A program made the translations under genes and the position numbers. From Tateyamaria pelophila (GTDB taxonomy: Bacteria; Pseudomonadota; Alphaproteobacteria; Rhodobacterales; Rhodobacteraceae): a stretch of 40,287 bases of DNA. The stretch is from positions 1 through 40,287 of the forward strand of contig NZ_JAIMIA010000040.1 in the NCBI RefSeq assembly GCF_019966495.1. The letters run 5' to 3'. The stretch's first letter is position 1, and each line of letters opens with the position of its first letter. A model generated the notes under the pieces. That model worked only from the letters and a program-made list of their open reading frames with translations, was not told where the DNA came from and did no database searches. Positions 1-7,583 of the stretch are shown here, one piece after another.

Positions 1-131
1 GAGGATTGCCCGAAATTTTGGCAAAAAGCGTAGATAACCCTCATCGCCAGTGCTGTAAGCAGACAGGACACAGGTGGTGACGGTCAATATCTCGGGCGTC
101 CGACCGACTGAAGCATACAAAGGCACGTTCC

Positions 132-881
132 ATGACATATTCCATCGTCGCAAGGCACCCCGAAACCGGAGAGATCGGGATTGCAGTGGCCAGCCGTTTC
201 TTTGCCTGCGGCGTCCAGGTGCCTTGGGTCTCGGCCACCGCCGCCGTTGCCAGTCAGGCCTTTGTGAATCCGCTTTGGGGCATCGAAGGATTGTCGCGTC
301 TGGACGCGGGCGAGGCTCCCATTGCGATCCTCGCCGATTTTCTGGACCGGGATGGCGGTCAAGCGTCGCGGCAGGCGCATTTCCTCGCCCCGGATGGTCA
401 AATGGTACAGCATACGGGCGCCGATTGTGTCCCTTGGGCCGGACATGTGTCGGCCCCGGATATCTCGGTGGCGGGCAATATGCTGGTTGGGCCAGAGGTC
501 ATTGAGGATACGCTTGCCAGCTATCTCGCCCACCCCGACTTGCCCTTTGCCGACCGTTTGCTGACCGCGATGGAGGCGGGCGAAGCCGCAGGCGGTGACA
601 AGCGCGGCAAACAGGCCGCAGCCCTTGTGATTCACGCAGGCCAGCCCTACGCCTATATCGACATTCGGGCGGATGATCATGCGGATCCCCTGGCAGAGTT
701 GCGTCGTTTGCTGGCCGTCAGCGAAGAACGCTATATGCTGTTTGCGAAATCGATGGCCACATCGGACAATTTTTCCGGTATGACAGATCGCACGCCCTTG
801 GACGCCGCCATCGCAAAGTCGGAACAGTATCGCAAAGAGAACAATTTAAAATCACAGTCTTACGCCGACCCGCCCGCCTGA
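132..881 (+). CDS. DUF1028 family protein
   Basis: A 249-residue protein whose N-terminus (MTYSIVARHPETGEIGIAVA) and the following stretch of small residues match the DUF1028 family, predicted Ntn-type hydrolases of unknown substrate. No signal peptide or membrane segment is visible, so it is probably cytoplasmic. The ATG at 132 is preceded by AAAGG about nine bases upstream. It is followed after 69 bases by a gamma-glutamyltransferase-like gene in the same direction; both families are Ntn hydrolases acting on small amide or peptide substrates, so a shared role in peptide or amino-acid turnover is plausible but inferred. The length is close to the usual 220-250 residues plus a short polar C-terminal tail. 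The family call is firm; the biochemical role is unknown. Confidence 0.85.
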   Translation: MTYSIVARHPETGEIGIAVASRFFACGVQVPWVSATAAVASQAFVNPLWGIEGLSRLDAGEAPIAILADFLDRDGGQASRQAHFLAPDGQMVQHTGADCVPWAGHVSAPDISVAGNMLVGPEVIEDTLASYLAHPDLPFADRLLTAMEAGEAAGGDKRGKQAAALVIHAGQPYAYIDIRADDHADPLAELRRLLAVSEERYMLFAKSMATSDNFSGMTDRTPLDAAIAKSEQYRKENNLKSQSYADPPA

Positions 882-950
882 TACCCTGACATCGGCAGCA
901 CCCCAGGACAAACGAAAAGCCTCCACAAGGCCCCAAAAGGAACATGCGCA

Positions 951-2546
951 ATGGATATCCGCGCCACCCATCATTACCCTTCGCGCCGCTCAGCGGTTCT
1001 GGCTGACAACATCGTCGCCGCGTCGCAACCTCTGGCGACACAGGCAGGTCTGGCGATGCTGGCCAAAGGTGGCAACGCGGTGGATGCCGCGATTGCGACG
1101 GCCATCACGCTGACTTTGGTTGAGCCCACAGGGAATGGCGTCGGCTCGGATGCGTTTGCGATCGTGTGGGATGGGGCGCAGTTGCACGGGTTGAATGCTT
1201 CGGGCCGATCGCCCGCAGCCTGGAGCCCGGACCGGTTTGCCACGCATGACAAGATGCCGTTTCGCGGCTGGGAAAGCGTCACGGTGCCGGGCGCGGTGTC
1301 CGCGTGGGTCGCGCTGTCTGAACGGTTCGGCAAGCTGCCCTTTGCCGATCTCTTTGCCCCGGCCATCGGCTATGCCGAGAACGGCTTTATCGTGTCTCCC
1401 AAAGTCGCCGAGTTGTGGCGACGGGCCGCCGAAACGCTCAGCGACCAGCCCGGATTTGCCGAAGGCTTCCTGCCTGGTGGCAAGCCACCGCAAGCGGGCG
1501 AAAGGTTCGTGAGCAAGCCTCTGGCGCGGACGTATCGGATGATCGCCGAAACGGACGGAAAGGCGTTCTATGAGGGCGAACTGGCGCAGGAAATCTGTGC
1601 ATACGCGGCAGAACATGGCGCAGCCCTCACCGTCGAAGACATGGCCGCTCACAAACCCGATTGGTGCGGCACGATTTCCAAAGGATTCGATGATCTGGAA
1701 CTGCACGAGATCCCACCCAACGGTCAAGGCATCGCGGCGCTCATGGCGATGGGTATCCTGTCTCACACCCGGATCCGCGACCTTGATGCGGACGATCCGC
1801 TGGCCTTCCATCTTCAGATCGAAGCGATGAAACTCGCGCTTTCCGACGCTGAAACCTATGTCGCCGACGGTGATCACATGACCGGAGTCACGTCCGAAGC
1901 CTTGCTCGACGACGCTTACCTCGCCAGCCGCGCGACCCTGATCGACGAGGCCCGCGCGCAGGATTTCGGCGCAGGCGCGCCCAAGAACGGCGGCACCGTC
2001 TATCTTACGGTGGCGGATGCGTCGGGAATGATGGTGTCGTTCATTCAGTCGAACTATGCGGGCTTTGGCTCTGGCGTGGTGGTTCCGGGCACCGGTATCA
2101 GCCTGCAAAACCGGGGCGCGGGCTTTACCCTTGATCCGGACAGCCCCAACCGGGTTGGTCCGAACAAGCGGCCCTTTCACACCATCATTCCCGGCTTTCT
2201 GATGGGGGCCGATGGCCCGCTGATGAGCTTTGGCGTGATGGGTGGGCCGATGCAGGCGCAGGGGCATGTGCAGATGGTACTGCGCACGCAAATCTGGGGA
2301 CAAGATCCGCAGATGGCCGCCGACGCGCCGCGCTGGCGGGTGACCCAAGGCCTCGAGATTGCCTGCGAGGATACCATGCCGCAACCGACGCTCGACGCGC
2401 TGGCCGCACTTGGGCACGTCATCTCCCTGGAAGCGCCGGACAACGCGTTCGGCTTTGGCGGTGCGCAGCTGGTCTGTCGTTTGCCGGGCGGGGGCTATGC
2501 TGCGGGGTCGGACCCACGCAAGGACGGGATGGCCGCCGGGTTCTGA
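951..2546 (+). CDS. gamma-glutamyltransferase family protein
   Basis: A 531-residue Ntn hydrolase of the gamma-glutamyltranspeptidase family, which cleaves gamma-glutamyl or related amide bonds. Early family motifs include GGNAVDAAIATAITLTLVEP (about residues 40-59) and the GVGSDAF stretch. The proenzyme is expected to cut itself before a threonine; here that is Thr349 in NGGTVYLTVAD, followed by the substrate-loop region around SFIQSNYAGFGSG. The C-terminal GVMGGPMQAQGHVQ block is also conserved. No signal peptide is seen, unlike periplasmic GGT of Escherichia coli, so this belongs to the cytoplasmic-type branch (YwrD-like). AAGGA lies nine bases before the ATG. It follows the DUF1028 gene and is probably co-transcribed. 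The exact substrate cannot be read from the sequence. Confidence 0.9.
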   Translation: MDIRATHHYPSRRSAVLADNIVAASQPLATQAGLAMLAKGGNAVDAAIATAITLTLVEPTGNGVGSDAFAIVWDGAQLHGLNASGRSPAAWSPDRFATHDKMPFRGWESVTVPGAVSAWVALSERFGKLPFADLFAPAIGYAENGFIVSPKVAELWRRAAETLSDQPGFAEGFLPGGKPPQAGERFVSKPLARTYRMIAETDGKAFYEGELAQEICAYAAEHGAALTVEDMAAHKPDWCGTISKGFDDLELHEIPPNGQGIAALMAMGILSHTRIRDLDADDPLAFHLQIEAMKLALSDAETYVADGDHMTGVTSEALLDDAYLASRATLIDEARAQDFGAGAPKNGGTVYLTVADASGMMVSFIQSNYAGFGSGVVVPGTGISLQNRGAGFTLDPDSPNRVGPNKRPFHTIIPGFLMGADGPLMSFGVMGGPMQAQGHVQMVLRTQIWGQDPQMAADAPRWRVTQGLEIACEDTMPQPTLDALAALGHVISLEAPDNAFGFGGAQLVCRLPGGGYAAGSDPRKDGMAAGF

Positions 2547-2597
2547 TCCGCCGCACCGGTCGCGGTCATGACGGCGGGCGGGCATGTTCCCTGCGCA

Positions 2598-3107
2598 CTA
2601 GCCGCCTTGCCACACAACCGTCGGCAAGCCCCGTTTCAACCAGCCTGGACCCGCGCCGGACCCGAGCATGCCTTCCGGCACATCGATGATGTTCGTGAAC
2701 CCCGCACTGCGCAAACGATTGCTCAGCGCCCGCGACCGCACGCCCCGCGCGCAGATCAGGGCCACGGGCATATCTGTGCGGCCTTCGGTCTGAACCAAAA
2801 GCGCATCTGTGAAATCCGCGCGGCGCATGTCCAGCGGGACCGCCCCTGCGCCGACACCTGTGCGCGACCATTCATCCGGGCGCCTGATATCCACCAGCAG
2901 CACCTCGCCCGATGCCGCCGCTTGATGCGCGTCGGGCGTGCTCAGCGTGCCTCCGCCACCGGCATGCGCGGTCAAGTTGAACCAGCGCGCGCCAAAGACC
3001 GTGCCCCCGATCAATGCGGCCCCCCCAAAAAGACCTAAACCCCGGCGCGTGAACCGCGCCGGGGCCTTGGCCCGATCAGGAGTGGGTGTGCCCGCCGGGT
3101 CCGTCAT
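2598..3107 (-). CDS. rhodanese-like protein with Tat-type leader
   Basis: A 169-residue protein with a twin-arginine leader or anchor (FTRRGLGLFGGAAL, Arg21-Arg22, then a hydrophobic stretch to about residue 40) and a single rhodanese domain from about residue 55. The active-site loop is CARGVRS with catalytic Cys119, so sulfur-transferase chemistry is possible. It probably works on the periplasmic side of the membrane. The gene starts two bases after the stop of the YHS-domain gene, so the two form a tight operon and may share a role in periplasmic sulfur or metal handling (inference). The substrate is unknown. Confidence 0.88.
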   Translation of the reverse strand: MTDPAGTPTPDRAKAPARFTRRGLGLFGGAALIGGTVFGARWFNLTAHAGGGGTLSTPDAHQAAASGEVLLVDIRRPDEWSRTGVGAGAVPLDMRRADFTDALLVQTEGRTDMPVALICARGVRSRALSNRLRSAGFTNIIDVPEGMLGSGAGPGWLKRGLPTVVWQGG

Positions 3108-3109
3108 TC

Positions 3110-3637
3110 TCAGCTTTCCGGAGCGGCGCTGGTAAATTTCGGGATCGGGTTGGTCGAGGCGGGCTCGGGGTCAATCGACACCCAATTGCTTTCCGACAGG
3201 GTCAGGTTGCCGGGAATGTCTTCTTCCCAGAAGCCCACGACGACATCGGTGATATTGAGATACAGCTTGTCATCCACGATCCGCCACAGGTTTGGATTGC
3301 CCGGCACCTTGCCGCCCTTGGCCACGCCATAAGCGCAGTGGCCGTCATATTGCGGGGCATATTTGGCAGGATCCGCGAGGAACGTGTCGCGATTTTCCTC
3401 GGTCGCGAAGGCGAAGGTCGCGCCGTTATAGTCGGCCGTGATCGATGCCTTGCCGGGCACGCCGGCTGTCTGGGCTGTACCAACAGGATTCGAAGGCAGG
3501 CTGAAATAGGCCACAACGTCGTAGCCCGAGACGGCAAAGCCGGTCTGGTCAACATATTGATCGCCCGCAAAGGCGGATGTGGCAAAAGCCAGCGCGCTGG
3601 CGGCGGCAGCAATGGTCAGGGTAAAACGGTTCATCAT
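3110..3637 (-). CDS. exported YHS domain-containing protein
   Basis: A 175-residue protein with a clear Sec signal peptide (MMNRFTLTIAAAASALAFAT, cleavage after SAFA). The mature part holds a YHS-like domain: DVVAYFSL, then the FATEENRDTFLADPAKYAPQ block and YDGHCAYGVAKGGKVPGNP, ending in a WRIVDDKLYLN segment. YHS domains are thought to bind metal through Cys/His; the single Cys here sits in the GHCAYG loop. Start 3637 is chosen because AAGGA lies ten bases upstream; a longer frame reaching 3682 has no such signal and would bury the signal peptide. It is the first gene of a pair with the rhodanese. Function in this family is not established. Confidence 0.88.
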   Translation of the reverse strand: MMNRFTLTIAAAASALAFATSAFAGDQYVDQTGFAVSGYDVVAYFSLPSNPVGTAQTAGVPGKASITADYNGATFAFATEENRDTFLADPAKYAPQYDGHCAYGVAKGGKVPGNPNLWRIVDDKLYLNITDVVVGFWEEDIPGNLTLSESNWVSIDPEPASTNPIPKFTSAAPES

Positions 3638-3784
3638 GGTTGGGGCATCCTTGCATCCAGAATATGCCGCGCTTCGGGTCAATGCGCGGGTGTCGCTACG
3701 ATAGGCTGGTTCTGGCGCCGCGTGCAGCCCGCCTCGCGGCGAAGTGACTTACGGGCAATTCCCGTGATGAGACCTGCGCAATGG

Positions 3785-4573
3785 TCACCGCAATCGCGGC
3801 GGCTTGGCGGGATCAGACCCCGGCGCGATGACCTCGGGCGCGCTTACAAGTGCCGGTTGCGGCAGGTCAAAGCGCAAGCCAACGCGCGCAAGCCGCGCCG
3901 TCATTGCGTCGGCCGCATCGAAAAAGCCGACATCCATGGCCCCTGCCTCGATGCCCGAAAACGTCAGCGCCTCGGACGCGGCCCGCGCCAGAGCAGCCTC
4001 CGCCCCCGGCGCCGCCCCGACAAAGGCCAACATATGCCCGCGCTTTGCGTCCGCATCACTGGTCCCCACGAGATAGGCCATTTGCGCAAGCCCCGTTGCC
4101 GTGGCCAGCTTCGTATCGATGGCCGAAATCAACGCATCCGGCAGGCCCTTGGGCGCCGAAAGCTCCGCAATCTGCGCTTCGACTTGGTCCGGGCTATGCT
4201 CCAGCGTCTGGGCCAGCCATGCAACGCCATCGGCATCCAGCAAGAACGCGGACGGCGCCACATCAAGGTTCACCCCAAGGCCAAGCCCCTGCTCGGCCAG
4301 CAGCCCGGCGATGATCCGACCCGACAGCGACGCATAGGGGGCCGCCTCGCCGACAAACTGCGTCAGCCGTTCCGCACGGTCAAAGACCAGAACAATCTGG
4401 CCCGTGCCGGGATCGAAGATCTGCGGCGTGACCTTGTCGTCCTCGGCCTCACCTTCCAACAGCAGATAAAGCTCGGCATCGCCCAGCCGTTCATAGAACC
4501 GCAACCGTGCGCCATCATCCTGCGGGTTCGCAGTCATCGTCGCATGGGCAGCATCCAAAACTGTTTCAGTCAT
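3785..4573 (-). CDS. SseB family protein
   Basis: A 262-residue protein beginning MTETVLDAAHATMTANPQDD. The region RLRFYERLGDAELYLLLEG, followed by QIFDPGTGQIVLVFDRAERL and the FVGEAAPYASLSGR stretch, is typical of the SseB N-terminal domain. The role of this family is poorly defined; the name comes from an enhanced serine-sensitivity protein. The ATG at 4573 has GAGG seven bases upstream and overlaps the stop of the upstream glycosylase-like gene in an ATGA arrangement, so translation is probably coupled. A longer frame to 4630 runs inside that upstream gene and is rejected. No membrane segments are seen. Confidence 0.85.
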   Translation of the reverse strand: MTETVLDAAHATMTANPQDDGARLRFYERLGDAELYLLLEGEAEDDKVTPQIFDPGTGQIVLVFDRAERLTQFVGEAAPYASLSGRIIAGLLAEQGLGLGVNLDVAPSAFLLDADGVAWLAQTLEHSPDQVEAQIAELSAPKGLPDALISAIDTKLATATGLAQMAYLVGTSDADAKRGHMLAFVGAAPGAEAALARAASEALTFSGIEAGAMDVGFFDAADAMTARLARVGLRFDLPQPALVSAPEVIAPGSDPAKPPRLR

Positions 4574-5151
4574 TGCAGCACCTCTTTGACCCGTGCGCGC
4601 AGGGCGGGCAGCACATCCGCCGCGAACCACGGGTTATTCCTGATCCAACCGGTATTGCGCCAGGACGGATGGGGCAAGGGAAAGGCGTGGGGCGCATGGT
4701 CACGCCATGCCGCGACCGTATCGGTAACTTTGGTCTTTGTCCCCAGATGCCACGATTGCGCATATCCACCGATCAGCAAGACAAGGGGCACATCGCCCAC
4801 ATGCTTGAGCACCGGAGCCCGCCATGTGCTGGCGCAGATTTTGGGCGGCGGCCGGTCACTACCCTTGGCATCATAACCGGGAAAGCAGAAGGCCATCGGC
4901 ACGATGGCAATCTTTTCCTGATCGTAGAATATCGTTTCAGTGACATCCATCCAAGCGCGCAACCGATCACCAGAGGGGTCGGTAAACGGGCGTGACGACG
5001 TGTGGGCCCGCGCACCCGGTGCCTGGCTCGCGATCAAAATGCGCGCGCCGGAACGAAACCACACAACCGGCCGCGGCGTATGCCGTGTTTCGGTCGCGGA
5101 AAAGCGGTCAGCACAGATCGTGCAGGCGCGAAGATCATCTTGCAGGCTCAT
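4570..5151 (-). CDS. uracil-DNA glycosylase family protein
   Basis: A 193-residue member of the UDG superfamily, which removes damaged or misincorporated bases such as uracil from DNA. Motif 1 is visible as ASQAPGARAHTSSRPFTDPS and the C-terminal catalytic-loop motif as PLPHPSWRNTGWIRNNPW. The N-terminal CTIC pair (Cys10, Cys13) resembles the first two cysteines of Fe-S-cluster UDGs, but no clear second pair is seen, so cluster binding is uncertain. The start at 5151 lacks a Shine-Dalgarno sequence; TAGATAT lies a few bases upstream, compatible with a leaderless message. The gene is divergent from arsR, so the 66-base gap may control both. It overlaps sseB by four bases. Confidence 0.82.
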   Translation of the reverse strand: MSLQDDLRACTICADRFSATETRHTPRPVVWFRSGARILIASQAPGARAHTSSRPFTDPSGDRLRAWMDVTETIFYDQEKIAIVPMAFCFPGYDAKGSDRPPPKICASTWRAPVLKHVGDVPLVLLIGGYAQSWHLGTKTKVTDTVAAWRDHAPHAFPLPHPSWRNTGWIRNNPWFAADVLPALRARVKEVLQ

Positions 5152-5193
5152 GAGCGATATCTAAACGGATCGGCGCCGCAGGCAATCACTTCG

Positions 5194-5210
5194 ATTATTT
5201 TCGAAATAAT
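5194..5210. promoter_or_regulatory. dyad operator 1, arsR promoter
   Basis: A 7-bp inverted repeat, ATTATTT and AAATAAT, separated by TCG. It lies directly upstream of the ArsR-type gene and overlaps a possible -10 (TAATAC, 5207-5212). Its size and AT-rich character fit a homodimeric winged-helix repressor site. Assignment to this ArsR protein is inferred from position. Confidence 0.55.
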
Positions 5211-5217
5211 ACTTGCC

Positions 5218-5592
5218 ATGCGCATTCATTTCGACAATTCTAGAAATATGAAAATGGAATCACCCTCCCCGCTGGACCTCACCCGCGCGGCCAGCGCCTT
5301 TGCCGCACTTGGGTCGGAACAACGCCTGTCAGTGTTGCGCACTCTGGTCCGCGCAGGCCCCGAAGGTCTGAGCATCGGAGTTCTGGGAGAACGCACCGGC
5401 GTGACCGGATCGACCCTCACACATCACGTCAAAATCCTCGCCACGGCTGGCCTCGTGACCCAGGCCCGGCAAGGACGGTCCATCATTTGCGCCGCTGTCG
5501 CCTTTGACGAGGTGCAAAGCCTGGCGACTTTCTTGCTGACCGAATGCTGCGCCGACAGCGCCACCCCTGCAAAGGACCATTCCCATGGCTGA
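5218..5592 (+). CDS. ArsR/SmtB-family transcriptional repressor
   Basis: A winged-helix regulator of up to 124 residues. FAALGSEQRLSVLRTLVRAG is the usual ArsR N-terminal helix pair, and the recognition region is TGVTGSTLTHHVKILATAGL, followed by the wing VTQARQGRSI. Such repressors release DNA when they bind metal or metalloid. The classical ELCVCDL site is absent; instead the C-terminus has a Cys-Cys pair and ends HSHG, a possible alternative sensor site. Candidate starts are 5218, 5248 and 5254; none has a good Shine-Dalgarno, and a TAATAC just upstream of 5218 suggests a leaderless transcript. The conserved domain begins near 5254, so the true start may be shorter. The stop overlaps the permease start by eight bases. 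Confidence 0.85.
   Translation: MRIHFDNSRNMKMESPSPLDLTRAASAFAALGSEQRLSVLRTLVRAGPEGLSIGVLGERTGVTGSTLTHHVKILATAGLVTQARQGRSIICAAVAFDEVQSLATFLLTECCADSATPAKDHSHG
5228..5247. promoter_or_regulatory. dyad operator 2, arsR promoter
   Basis: An imperfect 20-bp dyad with arms ATTTC and GAAAT around an AATT core. It shares the TTCGA half-site element with the first dyad. It ends one base before the ATG at 5248, so a bound repressor would block transcription or initiation at that start. Confidence 0.45.
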
Positions 5593-6613
5593 TACCACCA
5601 CTCCCACCCCGATCAACTGGCGCAAGCGGATCAGCGGCGCATGGGCCGCATCGGCCGTCCTGTTGGCGCTGGTTGCCGTTCTGGATTGGCCGCAATTTGT
5701 CCCCACGGTAATCTTTTCGGCGCAGGCATTGGCGGGCACGGCTCCCTTTATTCTGTTCGCCGTCCTCGCGGTTGCCTACCTCAAGGCGACCGGCGCAGAG
5801 AACCTGCTGGCCAAGGCGTTTGAGGGCAATCCTGCCCGCATGATCGTCATGGCGGCCCTTTTGGGGGGCTTGTCGCCCTTCTGCTCTTGCGAAGTGATCC
5901 CCTTCATCGCCGCCTTGCTCGCGGTGGGTGCACCATTGGGCGCCGTCATGGCATTCTGGCTGGCCTCGCCTCTGATGGACCCGGCGATGTTCGCGATCAC
6001 CACCGGCGCAATCGGGCTTGAATTTGCCCTCGCCAAGACTGCTGCGGCCATCGGTTTGGGCATGTTGGGCGGGTTCGGCACGTTGCTGCTGTCCTCGACC
6101 CCTGTTTTTGCCGATCCGCTGCGGGAAAAACCTGCGGTCGGCGGGTGCTGTGGCGTAAAGCAACCCTTTTCGGCCAAGCCTGTGTGGAAATTCTGGACAG
6201 AAACCCCGCGCATTCAGACTTTCCGCGACACCGCGCTCGAGAACGCGGCCTTCCTGCTCAAATGGCTCACCTTGGCCTACGTGATCGAAGCGATCATGGT
6301 GCATTATATGCCTGCCAACCTGATTGCGTCCGTTTTGGGCGGCGATGGTCTGGGGACGGTCCTTTTGGGCGCGCTGGTGGGCATGCCTGCGTATCTGAAC
6401 GGCTATGCGGCAGCCCCGCTTGTGGCCGAACTGCTGGATCAGGGCATGTCAAACGGTGCGGCGATGTCGTTCATGCTGGCCGGCGGAGTAAGCTGCATCC
6501 CCGCGGCGATCGCGGTCTGGGCACTGGTCAAACCGCGCGTCTTTGCCGCCTATCTCGGGTTTGCGCTTGTCGGGTCCATTGTCGCTGGCGTTGCTTGGCA
6601 GATCGTCGCTTGA
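5585..6613 (+). CDS. ArsP/SO_0444-like metal or metalloid permease
   Basis: A 342-residue polytopic membrane protein of the DUF318 permease family, which includes ArsP (trivalent organoarsenical export) and SO_0444-type Cu/Zn efflux proteins. The family hallmark SPFCSCEVIPFIAALLAVGA is present in the first half, and a related GGVSCIPAAIAVW motif in the second, consistent with an internal repeat. A cytoplasmic loop between the halves carries GGCCGVKQ, a plausible metal-thiolate site. The start overlaps the ArsR stop by eight bases, so expression should be controlled by that repressor. The substrate is therefore inferred to be a soft metal or arsenical; which one cannot be decided. Confidence 0.85.
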   Translation: MADTTTPTPINWRKRISGAWAASAVLLALVAVLDWPQFVPTVIFSAQALAGTAPFILFAVLAVAYLKATGAENLLAKAFEGNPARMIVMAALLGGLSPFCSCEVIPFIAALLAVGAPLGAVMAFWLASPLMDPAMFAITTGAIGLEFALAKTAAAIGLGMLGGFGTLLLSSTPVFADPLREKPAVGGCCGVKQPFSAKPVWKFWTETPRIQTFRDTALENAAFLLKWLTLAYVIEAIMVHYMPANLIASVLGGDGLGTVLLGALVGMPAYLNGYAAAPLVAELLDQGMSNGAAMSFMLAGGVSCIPAAIAVWALVKPRVFAAYLGFALVGSIVAGVAWQIVA

Positions 6614-6923
6614 ATGGTCCGGCACGCAGCGACAAGGGACGCACTCTCAAGCATCCACGCGGTGTCCGGCGTCGTTTCCCAAACGACGCCCTCGCTCGCG
6701 TCAACTTTGCTTATCCCGATCAACTGGCCAACCCCTTAGTCTCAAAGGGCCTTTCGCTGTCCTTTGCAACCCGGCGAGAACCGCGCAGAACTGTACATTT
6801 GATCTAAACTTGGACATAATGCAAGCACAGCCGGTGATGAGACCGTTAATACACCTCTGGTAACGAGTGAACGGAATGCCCTCCATATTTGGGGGATAGT
6901 AAAGGTGCACCGCGGAGTACGGG
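6614..6923. other. intergenic region before the capsule genes
   Basis: A gap of 310 bases between the permease and the KpsT gene. I see no gene in it. It holds a perfect 10-bp stem-loop at 6668-6690 and a short dyad AAAGGGCCTTT near 6737. An AT-richer stretch before 6900 probably contains the promoter of the kpsT operon. Confidence 0.6.
6668..6690. terminator. perfect 10-bp hairpin after permease gene
   Basis: GGCGTCGTTT and AAACGACGCC flank a CCC loop, about 55 bases after the permease stop. No U-tract follows in either direction, so it may be a Rho-assisted or RNA-stabilising structure rather than a classic intrinsic terminator. Confidence 0.5.
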
Positions 6924-7583
6924 ATGCTTGAGTTCGAAAATGTATCCAAGTCCTTTTGGACGGGCACACAGCGCAAGGTGATCCTTGACCGTGTGTCTTT
7001 CAAAGTGGAATTGGGGAACTCACTGGGTGTCTTGGCTCCGAACGGCACGGGCAAGACGACGTTGATCAACATGATGGCCGGCCTGGAAAAGCCTGATGAG
7101 GGCGAGATCAGACGGATGTGCAACATCTCGTTTCCGCTGGGGTTCATGGGCGGCGTTGTGCCAAAAATCTCGGCTCTTGAAAACAGCCGCTATATCGCGC
7201 GGCTTTATGGGCTGGACCCGGATTACGTCGAAAGCTTTTGCAGATGGCTGTGCAATCTGGGCGAGTACTTTGATCAGCCCCTGGGCACCTATTCATCGGG
7301 TATGCGGGCGCGGTTTTCCTTTGCGCTGATGTTGGCGCTGGACTTTGACATCTATCTGATCGACGAAGGGATGCCGTCCAGCACCGACGTCGATTTCAAC
7401 CGCAAGGCGGGAGAAATATTACGCGAACGCCTGCGGACCACCACCATCGTTATCGTGTCGCACCAGGCCCAGACGCTCGAAAAATTCGCGCGTACGGCCG
7501 CCGTCCTGCTGGATGGCAAGCTGCACATGTTCGACTCATTGGAAGAAGCGAAACGGCTGTATGACTACGAAACGGAAAGCTAG
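6924..7583 (+). CDS. kpsT: polysaccharide export ABC transporter ATPase, KpsT-like
   Basis: A 219-residue ATPase of the KpsT/CtrD/Wzt type that powers export of capsular or other lipid-linked polysaccharide through the inner membrane. Walker A is APNGTGKTT (about 38-46), with Ala where most ABC proteins have Gly at the first position. The signature is YSSGMRARF (123-131), Walker B is DIYLIDEG (142-149) and the switch histidine is His180 in IVIVSHQ. GGAG precedes the ATG. The gene overlaps the KpsE-like gene by 23 bases. The membrane partner KpsM is not next to it, so the transporter must be completed by a gene elsewhere. Confidence 0.9.
   Translation: MLEFENVSKSFWTGTQRKVILDRVSFKVELGNSLGVLAPNGTGKTTLINMMAGLEKPDEGEIRRMCNISFPLGFMGGVVPKISALENSRYIARLYGLDPDYVESFCRWLCNLGEYFDQPLGTYSSGMRARFSFALMLALDFDIYLIDEGMPSSTDVDFNRKAGEILRERLRTTTIVIVSHQAQTLEKFARTAAVLLDGKLHMFDSLEEAKRLYDYETES

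Noticed and set aside
1-131. Possible 3' end of a gene at the left edge
   Set aside because: Several frames are open for only about 10-26 codons from the edge, with nothing to choose between them.
990-2585. A 531-codon open frame antisense to the GGT-like gene
   Set aside because: It mirrors the real gene in a GC-rich genome, has no domain and is rich in Arg/His/Gly from the complementary codon positions.
3086-4876. A 596-codon plus-strand frame across the YHS, SseB and UDG-family genes
   Set aside because: It spans several well-supported minus-strand genes and their boundaries and has a low-complexity Arg/Gly composition.
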